Source of the DNA: Agmasoma carcini (nom. nud.)
Lineage: Eukaryota; Microsporidia; Thelohaniidae
Assembly: GCA_029232285.1 (NCBI GenBank)
Contig: JAOXFI010000015.1
Span: 1-64,000 of the forward strand
DNA length: 64,000 nt
Direction of reading: 5' to 3'
Both the position numbers and the translations under genes were made by a program. The notes beneath the pieces were generated by a model, which saw only the letters and a program-made list of their open reading frames with translations, was not told where the DNA came from and made no database searches. Positions 1 through 11,600 of this stretch are shown here, in pieces; position 1 is the stretch's first letter, and every line of letters starts with the position of its first letter.

Positions 1-1740
1 CTTTTTCCTTCTAGGTTTGCTTTTAATGCGCCTTCTTGTGTTCTCTAACCTTATAGATTGTTTTTATTGCGTTCAAGAATTTGCTTAATCTATATATTCC
101 AGGTCGAAGTATATTTTTATGAATTTGTGTTTTGTTCTAATTATTTTTAAAAACTTATTATATCAGCTATGTTCTCAATGTGTGAAAGGATCTTCCAGAT
201 GTCTAAAGGTCTTGTTTTTAACAATAAGCTAATGTTGTATCACATACAACTGTTCCTGCCTCTTTTAGTTTACGATTTTTAAATTTATAATGTCATTAAA
301 AACATTTCAGATCCCTTAACTGGAATAAAATTTGCTCTTTTCAAATTGAGGTGCCAGTCTAATTTGGTAAAATTGACTTAGATAATGTGTAGTCATGACA
401 ACTAATTGCATTTTTATTCTTTTTTCGACTTTGTCTCTTAGTTCTCTGCGAATATGGCAAATGCTTTCTTTTCTAGAATGTAAGTCCACTTAGTGCTGTT
501 AAATGTGCTTTTTTTAAATTTCATTTTTTTTCTCATTTTCTATCAATTTTAATTTGTAAGTATCTCGAATGTGATTTGATTACACGAAGCTGCCACAGAC
601 AACAAATTTGTAAGAAATGTTTGGTTCATAAACATCCAGTTTTGTTTGTCTGTAATTCTCTATATTGTGCCGAATGTTTTCTCTTGAATTTCTTTGATCT
701 TTTTAATTATTTTAAAATTTGTGTGATCTTTGTGCATTCTAGATTTATAAAATATAAAGTTATTATTTCGTTGTATTTAAACTGATACACTGTTTAGTAT
801 GGTAATTATATTTTCTCTTGTTAAAGTTTGTTTGATTTTAGCTTTTTTTATTTTGACTAATGTCTTGATTTAAATTTAGGTTCTTTTAAATTTACTATTA
901 TTGATTTATGTTAATAATATTGGATGTTTTTTAATGGTTTGTTGATCTTTTTGGGCTTGAAAGGTTCTACTTTTTTTGATTGAGAGTTATATGGGTTCCT
1001 TTTTAGCAGAGTTTCTGTGAGTTTTTAAGTTCTTTTATTGATTTTTCAATTGTGATCAAACTATTATCTGCGTTAGGGAAGATTGTACCTGCGTGTTTTC
1101 CAGGTCTTTTGTTGTTGTGTTATCGTGTCTAGTTTTTAGTGAATTTATATCTTTAAGTTGGCTGTAAATTGTAATATTTTGGTCATTGATAATTAAATCT
1201 ATTAATGTTTGTGTTGAGAATTTATATTTTTTATATCTTTTGCTTGTTTTCACGAGTTGTTCCTTAAATTCAAATTCAATCTTGTTTCTGATTTGGTCGA
1301 ATCTGTTTTCTTCTATATTATTTGATGGGCATTTTTTGCTCTTAATAGATTGCTTACAAAATTTAGTAGATCTTTTTCTAATACTTATTTTATTTCTTGT
1401 TTTACTATTGTTATTTTGACAGTAAATTTTTGCAATCCAAGGGTGTGACTGTTTTTGACACCCAGGACTTAAGTATTTTTATTTTCTTCTTTTTATGGAA
1501 TTTATGTTTTGGGGGTTGACGTTTATAACTTGATTGACACCAACTTTTTTCAGGTAGAATTTTTCAGTCTGGAAATTTCGCGTCAAATTTCGAATCAAAG
1601 ATACACCTTTGTGGTTGCTAGGGATTTTATATTCGTGATTGACACATCATTTTGGGTCTCTGAATCAATTTTCAGGGCCTCTGGCGATTTTATTATTTTG
1701 GAGTGCTCACTTTCTTGATTTGATTTTTCCATCTTCTATA
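1..1740 (-). other. Degenerate coding-like stretch, unassigned
   Basis: No intact gene is visible. Read on the minus strand, a short open frame begins near 1733 (MEKSNQESEHSK...) and is broken after about 40 codons. Basic, Lys/Arg-rich frames with many stops continue towards base 1, including a 65-codon piece at 1056-1253. Because a reverse-transcriptase relic with the same orientation lies just to the right, this may be the 5' part of a related retroelement whose polymerase would lie outside the window. No motif proves that. Plus-strand open frames here are U-rich reading noise. Confidence 0.3.
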
Positions 1741-2094
1741 TGAGGGAAAGCACAAAATTTTGTCCATGAAACTAGAAAGGTGTTTGTTTTTACTCTTAAA
1801 CGAAATAAAAGATTCAGAGAAGAAATGATTTTTATTTTAAAAATTGTAACAAAACATCATCTATTTGCAAAAAGATTAACAGACTTTATTTTATAGTGTA
1901 AGTGATGTATTAAGATGGTTACTATCAATGAATATTTTGGTGTAGCGCTTTTCAAGATCTAACTCAAGAAAATTATAGCTGTTGTTTATTTATATTTTCA
2001 TAAGACACCTAATTGGGCTGTAATATCATAATTCAATATATGTGAAAATACATATATGAGATTTAAAAAGGTATTTATTTGATTGTTAAAATCA

Positions 2095-2860
2095 ATATTT
2101 GATGAAGAACATAAAATTAGTGGCGTCGGTCAAAGTGTTTAAATTGATGAAATTGCTCGTTGTGAGAGAAAGTCTATTTTAATCCCACAACAATGTCCAC
2201 GGAGATATGAAAGGCAATGTAATAGTAGTTTAATTTGGGAAGATGCAAGAGAGTCTAGGTTGCAAGTTCTTTAGAACAAGACAATAGGATTTTTTGTAAG
2301 TTTTATAAAATAACAATATAAAGAATGTACTTTGATAAAAAAATATATAGTTACTTTTATTATCCTTCAGTAGTTTTAAATTCAAGCTCTAGGCGCTTAA
2401 TAGTAATACATTCAAGTGGTTTCAAGAATGAAAGAGAAGGGTATATAAATACAATCGAAAGTGTTTGGTCGTGTTTAAAAATCGTTTTATGAACGAAGAG
2501 AGGCGTGCCATTTAATAATTTCGGTCACTCGTTGAAGAATATGAACTAAATGGTGTAATGAGGCATTGAAACAAGAATTTTTAATGTGAAAAAAATGTTT
2601 TTTTGAAATTATTAAAAATGATTATTTATAATTTTACAAAGGTTGTTTATGAGGGAGACCCAAAATGTTTATCGTGAGAGGTCCATAATATTTTCTGTTC
2701 GGTGAAAAACATATTTCAAATTACGTAATGGGTTGGGTTTGAACACAGTAAAGTTGATCATAAATTCGATTTTGTTGGCCCTAGTACAGCTACACATACT
2801 CAAAATGTGAACCATATTGAGGAAAGGCAAATTTAAAACAGATAAAGGTTCATATTAATT
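2095..2860 (+). pseudogene. Merlin (ISXO2/IS1016-like) transposase remnants
   Basis: Broken plus-strand frames carry the landmarks of the ISXO2-type DDE transposase used by Merlin elements. Around 2110-2150 the reading ISGVGQSV.IDE matches the 'GG.G..V.IDE' segment that holds the first catalytic Asp/Glu. Around 2420-2480 the reading GYINTIESVWSCLK matches the 'HTN.IES.W..K' segment with the last catalytic Glu. A second, differently spelled C-terminal segment follows at about 2740-2835 (VDHKFDFVGPSTATHTQNV), so at least two Merlin copies are superimposed. Stops and frameshifts throughout make this inactive. Terminal inverted repeats were not identified. Confidence 0.6.
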
Positions 2861-2999
2861 TATTAAAAAATACTTTAAACCCCAAATCATTTTAGTAAAA
2901 AAAATATTTTTCTTTTATAACAATTTTAATGTTATTCAATTTTTTATCTCTTAAAGTGAACATTAAATCAAATCTATATTAATTCTTTTTTTTCTAATT

Positions 3000-3670
3000 C
3001 TTATGATTATTTGATGAAATGTGCTGCAGAACAATAAAAATCAATTAAGATTCATTGATCTGTAAATACGTTAAATGTTTTTCTTCAGATTTTTCATTCA
3101 ACTTTTCGGCTATTATAAACATGTTCGTTCTGTTGATGCCATAAAGCCTTTATTTATCTCAAATGAGTGTAAATGTATATTTTTTTTCTTAAATTTGCGT
3201 AATACATATTTTTGGAGAAATAACAGCCGTTTTTAACCTCTAACACACACCGAAATCTCTAAAAAAATCTTATCTTTTTATGCACTATGTAGTTATACCC
3301 GTTTAATAATAAAAGGTCACCGTTTTTTAGTAATATAATCAAATTTTATAAAAATTACCATTTTGAACTCCAGTTTTGTCTAGCGATAGCTGGTGATTAA
3401 ATGTTGCCTCTGTAAAGTCGTATTTGGATATAATTTTTTTTATTTATATATGTATATTCAAATTTTCACTATTTCACAACAATTAGTGTTAATTTCTGTT
3501 AGATTTTCCATAGTTTTTAATTTTTAAATAATATTTTCTTTGTTTGTCCCAGAATTACCGCATCATCAGCTAAAATTATCATTTAACCATATTTACTAAA
3601 AAGTCTCTGACGCGGTTTAGTTCATTAAAAGCATCATTAATATAGAAGCTAAAAATGTGGGGGTAATTTA
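3000..3670 (-). pseudogene. Reverse-transcriptase relic, probably non-LTR type
   Basis: Minus-strand translation in shifting frames gives FYINDAFNELNRVRDFL near 3660-3610, followed by ILADDAVILGQTKK near 3585-3540. The latter is the (Y/F)ADD catalytic box of reverse transcriptases, in the 'ADDAVIL' spelling common in LINE-like elements. Downstream, near 3395, a 'DKTGVQNG' reading could be the conserved N..KT/SG segment, and near 3130-3060 there is KGFMASTERTCL. Every part is separated by stops, so it is a fossil. Neither endonuclease nor LTRs could be recognised. Confidence 0.5.
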
Positions 3671-4094
3671 AATGATTCGGTTGGATTGCTCTATATTTTG
3701 TCATTTAGTATAGTCCTTAAGCATAGTTTTAGAATGATTGAATTATTTAAGTGATCTCCTCTGTGTTTTAAATTTCATTAAGTAGTATAATTTGGTAATT
3801 ATGCCAAACAATTTAGTTTATTTCCTGATTTCTGTTTTAGTAATATTTTAATCATAGTGCAGATCCGTTTTATATATTTTTTCTTTAAAATATTGACAAA
3901 TCTTTGATTTATAATTTTATGGTATATTATAAATGTTGTGTTCAACAAACAATCAAGTCTGTTTAATATTGTAAATAATGGGTAGTAATATTTGATTTTA
4001 TTATAATTTTTTATATTGTTAAGAATAAAAATGATAAAAAATTGAAATTTTAGAAAAAATATACACAAACCAAAAATGATAATTCAATTTTATT

Positions 4095-5591
4095 TTAAAT
4101 TTTTGGTGATTTTCTTTTATACAACAATTGTGTTTTAGGATTCTCATCATTGAATACTTGTTTCTGCTCATCAGGAACAAGACTAACAGAGGAATCATCA
4201 AATTTGTAATATTTGTTACCAAATCTTATAAAACAGTAATAATGTGCAGGTGATGTACGCTTAGAATTAGTTACAACTGCTTGAAGACGGAATTCCACCT
4301 TTTCATTACTTTGAAGTTTTATTTTGACAATTTTACTACAAAAGTTATAAAAATTAAAATTTTTACATTTCCTGTGAACATCAGGCTCTTTCCAAGATAA
4401 AGAAACAAGTAAATAGTCTGAAACTGAGTAAAATATTTTGCCTGTAGGTTTTATCTTATTTGGTTCTCTACATGAACCAAATAAGACAGAATTATAATAC
4501 TTATCTTCTTTTTCGTTCAAAATGGTATTGATATTTTTAGAGGTATTTGATATACTTACTTTAAAATTTTTGATTTTATGTAAATTAGGGATATAGTGCT
4601 TAGTTGTACAGGTGGTACAAAACCCATTATCCTCATATTCTATCATTCTTGTATCATACATATGTGTAATATTTGGATAAACAGTAAAAAAATCCAGAAA
4701 ATCATCATAAATATCTCTAACTTTTGTATGATCTTTCCAAAGGTCTGATAATGTTTGTGAATCTAAAGAAATTTTATCAAAATTAAATCCTGTTGATAAC
4801 GATTCATTGATTTGATTATCATCAAGATTTTTAAAAAAATCCAATTTTTTATCAAAATTATGAAATAAACTTTTTTTTTCAATTTCTATAAACATATTTT
4901 TTATACTAGTATTTGTAAAATATGGATTGTGTATTATTTCATGTCTTAGTTTCTTATTACTAAATAATATTTGAAGAGTTGTGCTGATATGACAACTACA
5001 ATTAATTCTTTCTATACCTACCAATTTTCTTGGTACATCAATGTTATAGATGTTAAGTCTTAGTTTTTCTTTTGTGTAATTATTAATATTTAAAGCTCTG
5101 TTTAAGGGATTAAATGTATGTATTGTCTGCATTGTATCAAAAATTCTTATAAAGAATGTTCCTTCATACTTTTCCTTAAAATGTATATTTATAATTTTGT
5201 CATCAATAATTTCTATCTCAAATGTACTTCCGTCATCACAATATATTTCTCTTGGTTCTTTAAAATCTGAAATATTAATTTCAAAGTGTATTAGCATTCC
5301 TTTTTTATACTTAAGTTGATCTGTTTGATCATATTCAATATTTTCATTTATGACTTGATCTTCATTTCCACTTATATTTACTTGTGATGAATTGGATTCA
5401 ATTTCATCTGAAGTATGTTGATTTGATGAAATATCGCTATCTTCTTCAATATTTGTAAGACCAGTGGTTGTATCTTTTGTTTTAATTCTGTGTAAATAAT
5501 ACAATCCTGTTAAAACTAAAGCAGCCACTCCTAAGATAATTAACATTACTTTGGTTTTTGCTCTGCCTTCACTTTGGATAATTTTGTTCAT
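4095..5591 (-). CDS. Membrane-anchored ubiquitin-specific-protease-like protein
   Basis: This 498-aa protein has one N-terminal transmembrane helix (about residues 15-33), an acidic Ser/Glu/Asn-rich linker to about residue 90, and a C-terminal region resembling the C19 (USP) fold. The Cys box reads INCSCHISTTLQILF. Cys200 takes the place of the catalytic Cys, with Leu and Gln at the usual +6 and +7. The His box reads SPAHYYCFIRF, with His450 followed by YYKFDDSSV, which matches 'GHY..y....WY.FDD..V'. A possible zinc pair is C325/C328. The usual Gly before the catalytic His is Ala, and the oxyanion Asn is shifted by one residue, so activity is not certain. The TM helix suggests it sits on the ER or another internal membrane. 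The start is preceded by gaccc-ATG, as elsewhere in the window. It stands alone between repeat-rich deserts. Confidence 0.65.
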   Translation of the reverse strand: MNKIIQSEGRAKTKVMLIILGVAALVLTGLYYLHRIKTKDTTTGLTNIEEDSDISSNQHTSDEIESNSSQVNISGNEDQVINENIEYDQTDQLKYKKGMLIHFEINISDFKEPREIYCDDGSTFEIEIIDDKIINIHFKEKYEGTFFIRIFDTMQTIHTFNPLNRALNINNYTKEKLRLNIYNIDVPRKLVGIERINCSCHISTTLQILFSNKKLRHEIIHNPYFTNTSIKNMFIEIEKKSLFHNFDKKLDFFKNLDDNQINESLSTGFNFDKISLDSQTLSDLWKDHTKVRDIYDDFLDFFTVYPNITHMYDTRMIEYEDNGFCTTCTTKHYIPNLHKIKNFKVSISNTSKNINTILNEKEDKYYNSVLFGSCREPNKIKPTGKIFYSVSDYLLVSLSWKEPDVHRKCKNFNFYNFCSKIVKIKLQSNEKVEFRLQAVVTNSKRTSPAHYYCFIRFGNKYYKFDDSSVSLVPDEQKQVFNDENPKTQLLYKRKSPKI

Positions 5592-6490
5592 GGGTCAATT
5601 AAATATTTTTTGTTAAAAAAAATTACTTTTAGGAGTAAAGGAAAGAATGAACAAATTCAAATTATAAAAAAATACTTTTAGGAGTAAAGGATGGGATAAT
5701 ATAAACAAATATATAATAATTTTAAATTATAACTAATATTTACTGATTAAAGATCACATTAAGCATATAAAAATTATTTTTTATTCATCAAATCATTCTA
5801 ACTTAATTATAAATTGTATATCATTTTTTTAAGATGGAAATAGTTCTTTTATAACTCTTTTATATTTAAGGGGTTTATTTATATATAAAAATATGTCAAA
5901 TTCAATAAATAAATAGTACAATATACTTTCATATATTATATTTGATAATGTTGTTAGTTTTCTAACTATAAAAATATGTCAAATTCAATTAATAGATAAT
6001 AATATATTTAAAGTATATAAGCTATGATATAATTTCTATAAATTAATAAACCTAGTGATTAGGAAATTAATACAATTTATTATGGTTGTTGTAGGGCTGA
6101 TTAAATATTACAATATTTTATATATAATATCATATGTTATATCAAGCAGGATGAAAGTATTTAAGAATAATATATGAGACCTATCATTATTATATATTTT
6201 AAAGAATAATAGCAAATTATAATATTATAAGGTTTCTATCTATATGAGTGTGATGCAATAATTATAAAACCTTTTTTATTCAATTATAAATGATTTCTCT
6301 GAACTCGAGAGATTTAGATATCTGATCATCTTTCAATAATATACCTCATAATCATTAGAGATGATACTTGAAACCCCATCATATATCAAACATTTCAATT
6401 CTGTCTTGTTTCTAGCATTATCTCTCACTACCAGGTTCCTCCATCTAGAAAATCAATTTTCTATAGGATTCAGAATTGTGAATATGATCG
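5592..6490. other. AT-rich intergenic stretch with short direct repeats
   Basis: No gene is visible. A near-identical pair containing acttttaggagtaaagga occurs at about 5625-5645 and 5671-5692, directly upstream of the ubiquitin-protease-like gene. A second pair sharing aaaaatatgtcaaattcaat lies at about 5887 and 5969. The rest is low-complexity AT sequence. Confidence 0.5.
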
Positions 6491-6499
6491 GAGATATAA

Positions 6500-7290
6500 T
6501 AAATTAAAACCACCATTTTCAACCAAATCTTTTATCATAATAGTAATGGATTCTATCATATCTAAAATAAAACAGGCTAAAAATACCACATTCTTCACAA
6601 TGCTGTTTTAATTCAACCAAACAATATTTAAAATCATCACCATTTTTAGGGTGCATATGAATTTTGATGTATAGCATACAATACTTATTCATTGCATCAA
6701 AAACAGAAATGTTTCTTATCTTACAGCAAATAAATTTGTTATTGCTAGATTCTTGACTGATGAACACCCCTAGATGTTCTTCTTGAAACAGAAAACACAA
6801 CTTCATCAATAAAGATAAAATTTTCGTCTTATAGGGTTCCCTCCAAAGTCATAAATTTCTTTGTATATGTTTTTCTCAGATTTATTGTATTGTCACAATT
6901 CCGTCTCTCGAAAACTATTAAAAACTGTTTTAAAGAATAATGATGTTCATTTAAGCACTTATCAATAGAGCATGTAGAAACACGAATGTTATTATTTTCA
7001 CTAAGCTTATTTTAAATCTGCTCAAGTGTTAATGTTATTCACTCGCTAATCCAACCACATATCGCTTCTAAATTTATTTTAGAACGCCTATCACCACCCC
7101 TGCTTTTTGATTGAACAGATCCAGTATCAAGATAATGCCTTACAATTTTTGATATTGTTTGGTGGAGGATTCTAGAGCCCTTGTGATTCCCATTATCGAA
7201 CATTCAGCTTTTGTTGCAATTCTCTCCATATCTTCTTGTGAGATTTCTTTTTTGCTAGTATTAGGGCAAAAGAAAATAAAGTCATCTGTC
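6500..7290 (-). pseudogene. IS630/Tc1-family transposase pseudogene
   Basis: Minus-strand frames together outline an IS630/Tc1-type transposase running from about 7260 to 6510. In order they give a helix-turn-helix part, the linker RGGDRRSKINLEAICGWI, the segment TLTLEQI.NKLSENNNI.VSTCSI (compare 'lTL.eL...l.....vs.sTI.R'), and a first catalytic box FIDEVVFSVS. The open segment at 6519-6809 follows, with ISVFDAMNK..MLYIKIH and a 'D..iH' ending in place of the MDNA.iH box. Stops and frameshifts interrupt the frame. The copy differs in sequence from the Tc1 elements at 9.7, 29.5 and 44.9 kb. Confidence 0.6.
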
Positions 7291-7502
7291 TAAATAATTT
7301 ATTAAAATATTATATGCTCATGTTGATTAAAATTTCGTTCATATAGATCGAGAAACTGTATATTATACTTAGTGTTGAGTATAAAACAGTTAATAAATTC
7401 AATCCAATGAAATATTTTTAGAAATGGGCCAAGTGTGGATTAGAAATATATGTGTATAATAGTAATAGATAAGTTTATTGTCCTAATATAATGATCAAAG
7501 AA

Positions 7503-7793
7503 AAAAGGATTTAATCAAAATTTAAGCAATAGTGATTGTCAGTCGCCTTTTTACAAGAATATCAAAACTGGTTAGTATTTATTTACAAAAGGAGAATAGT
7601 CAAAATGTAAAACAACAAAGATTGTCAGTCGCCTTTATATAAGAATATCAAAACTGGTTAGTATTAATTTACAAAAGGATTTAATCAAAATTTAAGCAAT
7701 AGTGATTGTCTATCGCCTTTATACAAGAATATCAAAATTGGTTAGTATTTATTTATAAAAAGGATTTAATCAGAATGTTAAATAACAAAAATT
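7503..7793. repeat. Tandem repeat, about 86-94 bp unit, 3.3 copies
   Basis: The unit aaaaggatttaatcaaaat...gattgtcagtcgcctttatacaagaatatcaaaactggttagtatttattta recurs in tandem. The landmark gattgtc occurs at 7534, 7620 and 7714, and a fourth partial unit ends near 7793. Units differ by point changes and by one block swap (aagcaatagt versus aacaacaaa). No open frame runs through it. Confidence 0.85.
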
Positions 7794-8037
7794 GTACCAC
7801 ATATCAACAATAATATTCAATAGATAAGAAAGGGTTAATAATCGTGCTTTAATAAAAATATCTGCAATACTTCAAAGGTACATAATATTATATGTATTTG
7901 TAACAGATATAAGTTATTCACGTACACTTCAAGCTTTTATATTTGTTATAGTTAAAACTTTCATTATTATCAAATTTAAAAATAATAAAGTTTGATAAGG
8001 TTATTAAATTATATTAAATATCTTTTTAGTATTAAAT

Positions 8038-8352
8038 TTATTTAGATATGCAATTTACTACTAATAACACCAGAGTTAGAAAGATAATAAATATAGCAGA
8101 TAATAAATATATTTTTAAGTAACGAACCATCTTGTTATAAATTTGAATTATATCGTTATCTGAATACCCATTTTTATAACCAAAGAAAAGTTTTCCTACT
8201 AAATTAATTTCAGAAATTGCCAGAAATAATGTAACAAACGTTAGAACATAGCATAATATGATAATATTGTCTGGTAATTCAGGGTGTTCGAAGTTACATT
8301 CAATATATGAAAATAAACTAGAAGTATTATTGTTAGTTGGTAAATTTGGCAT
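8038..8352 (-). CDS. Small two-helix membrane protein, family member A
   Basis: Unrecognised 104-aa protein. It opens with MPNLPTNNNTSSLF, has a single Cys near residue 19 and a Pro-rich turn, then a hydrophobic helix at about residues 30-56. A polar loop follows, and a second helix at about 80-100 is preceded by YLKIYL. It is a clear paralogue of the protein at 11966-12268, sharing MPxxPTNxNT, the early Cys, the Pro, the helix spacing and the (Y/F)LKIY box. The shared pattern and aacc-ATG start support a real gene. No function can be assigned. The family looks lineage-specific. Confidence 0.6.
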   Translation of the reverse strand: MPNLPTNNNTSSLFSYIECNFEHPELPDNIIILCYVLTFVTLFLAISEINLVGKLFFGYKNGYSDNDIIQIYNKMVRYLKIYLLSAIFIIFLTLVLLVVNCISK

Positions 8353-9556
8353 GGTTAATTTTTTAAAATAAAAAATTAGTTATTAATTGAAAAAGATATA
8401 ATAATGTAACTAATACAACAGAATCTTATAATATTTATGATTATAGTTTTAAGATTGATTAAGATGTGACAATATCTTAAATATATCTTTATTTTAATTA
8501 AATCAAACAGTAGATCTAACAATTGTTGTAACTAGTCCATATTAGTAAATCATGAGATATTTTAATTAATTTTTGTTGTAATAAATAATGTGTCAAGACT
8601 AAAGATATTGACTTGATTAATATATCAGTTATAAAAGAGAAATGGAAAAGTTTTACACATGTCGGAATATGAATTAAATAAAGATGTTTACAAGAATTAT
8701 TAGTTATTAAATATCACTTTACCTTGATAGGCATGGGCAGTGATCAGACTGGTAATATAAATAAATAAGTTCTTACCAATGTTTACAACACTAGTAATAA
8801 TAAATTACAATTATTTAATATTTCAAAATTAAAATTATATTAAAGATTTTTCACTTAATAGTCTAAATAGTCACAATAATGTTTGCTTGTGACTTTATAA
8901 AAAAATTTTATTTGTTTTCAAGTAAGTGTTGAATTTAGATAAAATTTGATGGTTTACTGTTGTTTTATGGTTCAGTATAGCTTAATTTGTTTACATACAC
9001 ATTTCTTTGTAAAAATATTTTATATAGTTTGTATAGGGCTTGTTATAATAAGGTTTTGTTAGAATCATATAATGTAGATATTTAATTGTTAAATGGCAAT
9101 ATCACTAATTTATAAAATGATCAAATATGTAAATTGATTAAATAATTCCTATCAAATTTTGTTAATATATAATCAGTATGTGTATTGTTGTTATATAATT
9201 TTTTAGTTTTAATAACTAAAAAGTCATGACAGGGTTGATTTCATGTTATTTTCATATTTAAAATATTATTTTTATCATAATATATATTTTAGAGGTTAAT
9301 TATATATTATTTTAGTTGTTAAACATTTAATATCAATTGATAAAGCTTCATTCACAAACACCCATTAACTATATATTTCAAAGAAATAATATAAGATAAT
9401 CTCAAAGTACTTTATTACAATTTTGTATTTATTTAAAAATACAAAAATTTAAAATATTTCAATAGTAATACATTATATTGTCATGTAATTAAAAGATCAA
9501 AACTTTACCTAAACTATATATTTCAAACCACTAATTTGCTTATCATTTTAAATGAG
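8353..9556. other. AT-rich intergenic desert
   Basis: About 1.2 kb of roughly 80% AT sequence with homopolymer runs. I see no open frame, RNA gene or clear repeat. Confidence 0.5.
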
Positions 9557-9559
9557 TAA

Positions 9560-11600
9560 ATAAACCTTAAAACAATTTTCAATCTATTTTTATAATATCC
9601 AAAGTATATTCGTTAAGCACAGGATCACGGCAATATCTAAAAATCTCAAATAATTACAGTACTCCAAAAAAACACGGACACCTTAAAAAATTGTTTAAAA
9701 AAATAAATAGAGTTTAATAGTATAACTATATCTAAGATATTTTTATATAAACTATTTTGATAAAATTTTTATATAAAAAAACGTACACCTTATTTAATAT
9801 GATATATGACCACCTTTTGCCACTACAACTTCTTAAATCTGTCACTAATAAAATCTACCAGTTTTTTACAAAAAAGGTACCGATATCAATCCACATTTTA
9901 CTAATTTTTGATATTAAATGCACCTCGTTTTCAAAAACAACATTTCTTACTTTTTGCTTTAAATAAACCCATAGATGTTCTATAGGGTTAAGATCTAAGC
10001 TCTGTGAAAGTCATTCAAACACCTCAATGTTCATATATTCAAAAAAAATCTGATTCCATTTTACTTTTATGCTCTGGATTATTGTCTTGTTAAAATTTAT
10101 GTTTTGAAGTTTTAAATTTTCATAACACTCTCATTTAAATTAATTCTTAATATTTGAGTATAATATAGTGCATTTAAGGCTCCATCTAAAACACCAAAGT
10201 TTTAATATTATTTCTATTTATACACCCCAAACGATTTTTTCTTCTTACCAAAATTAACAGTTTCATACATAAGCGTTGGTTTTCTTTCTTCAACCCACAT
10301 TTTTTGCCTCTTAGAGTCATTATAAATGTTAAAAAACCAACATCGCTAAAGTAGTCTTTACCTTCAAAACGCCACATTTCTAAAATTCTCAACTGTTAAT
10401 TATTTAATTTTTGAAAAATTTGGCTTATAAGAAAGATAAACACATCTAAAATGATTTTCTTTAGAAAAAAAACAATAAATTTATCACAGAAAATCAGGTT
10501 CAAATTATCTTCAATCATTTATTCAATTAATTTGATATTGTTGATATGGTTAATCTCTTCCTGCCACTACCACCTTTTCTTTTATCTTCTTCATCATTCT
10601 TGTATTTTCTAACGTGATTTTGTATTGTAGATCTCTTTAATTCGGGGTTTACATTGATTTCGCTTACTCAAACCTTTATAGAAAATAGCTGAAAATTCGA
10701 GTTTTATCGAATTCAAAAACATGTTTACCTATTAGGGTATAATTCTTTTTTTTTATTTATAGTTTTATAAGGAGCAAAATTATGTAATGTTTTTTCTAAG
10801 TGTCCGGTTTTTATTGGTTTTTAATTAAAAAGTTTATATAAATGCGCGATTCAAAAATATTATAGATATAATATACTATTAAACTTAATTTTTTTAGAGT
10901 ACTGTAAATGAAGCAAATCTCTTTTAACGCTTCGTATATTTTTATAATAGACTTATGCTTATTCCAGTACGATTCAATGTGGTGTGTAACGTTCAGATAA
11001 TTTATAAAGTTTAAAGAATGGTTTACTGTTGCATAACACAGTGTTTTGAATATTATCACCGGGTATTATTGAACCGGGTCTAACTAACCCAAAAATTATA
11101 AAAAGTAGTATTGTTGTATCTCTCCTTTCTATTATCTTTATATAACCAACAGCATGCGATAGACTTGTATCAACTAGCCCAAATAGCCACAATGTAGTAA
11201 GAGAAGCCTTCTTATGAAATTTTGATTCATCAATCCATATAATCATATCAAAGGTATTTTTCACATAATTTTAAAAAGGAAGTTTATTGTTTTTTCTCTT
11301 ACACCCTGTTGCTTATGTGCTTTTGTTTCTTCTATATCTTCACTCCATAAATAGATAGCATGTATTTATTTTTGAATTATTAGATTAAATTTTATTTTTA
11401 ACAATTAGCTCTCAAACACTTCTATAGATATTCATCTCTTGTTTTTTATATTTTGCCCACATCCTTGACATAGTATAAAACTTTTAAAGAGTTGTTGTCA
11501 ATTGTATATTTGATAACAGATCCATTATTTTCATTCAGGGGTGGTAATATTATTTCTCGAAATAATTCCCATTTAAAATATTTAGATTTTTTCATATTAT
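9560..11600 (-). mobile_element. Merlin (ISXO2-like) element interrupted by a Tc1 element
   Basis: On the minus strand, 11264-10974 gives IIWIDESKFHKKASLTTLWLFGLVD..., which is the IDESKF first catalytic box and the 'WvFGliD' segment of ISXO2/Merlin transposases. ERRDTTILLFIIFGLVRPGS is the 'dRs..TL...I...v.pGs' segment. After a frameshift, 11059-10910 gives TVNHSLNFINYLNVTHHIES.W..., the 'vnH...FV......T..IES.W' box. The frame is cut at 10906 by the end of a Tc1 insertion. The matching C-terminus (LFEIFRYCRDPVLNEYTLDI) resumes on the far side, at about 9650-9575. The transposase is inactive because of the frameshift and the insertion. The outer ends were not located precisely. Confidence 0.65.
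9657..10904 (-). mobile_element. Tc1/mariner element, TA-flanked, degenerate
   Basis: The left end begins cagtactccaaaaaaa and the right end is the inverted ttttttagagtactg. Both are directly flanked by TA (9655-9656 and 10905-10906), the Tc1/mariner target duplication. Minus-strand frames give a GLSKREINVNPELKRSTI helix-turn-helix with a GRKRLT linker near 10680-10530, MWVEERKPTLMYETV.FGKKK near 10310-10235, and the terminal LSQSLDLNPIEHLWVYLK box near 10010-9965. The frame has stops, so transposase is not made. A second block near the right end (agtgtccggttttt, about 10798) matches inner sequence of the left end (acacggacacc), so about 70 bp may have been added there. Confidence 0.75.

Noticed and set aside
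3799..4222. Minus-strand open frames of 89 and 67 codons at the end of the USP-like gene
   Set aside because: One overlaps the gene in another frame and the other is AT-driven, hydrophobic and without a start signal.
7503..7793. CRISPR-like array
   Set aside because: The units are contiguous tandem repeats of variable length with no unique spacers, and the genome is eukaryotic.
9757..9966. Plus-strand 69-codon frame
   Set aside because: It is antisense to the C-terminal part of the Tc1 transposase relic.
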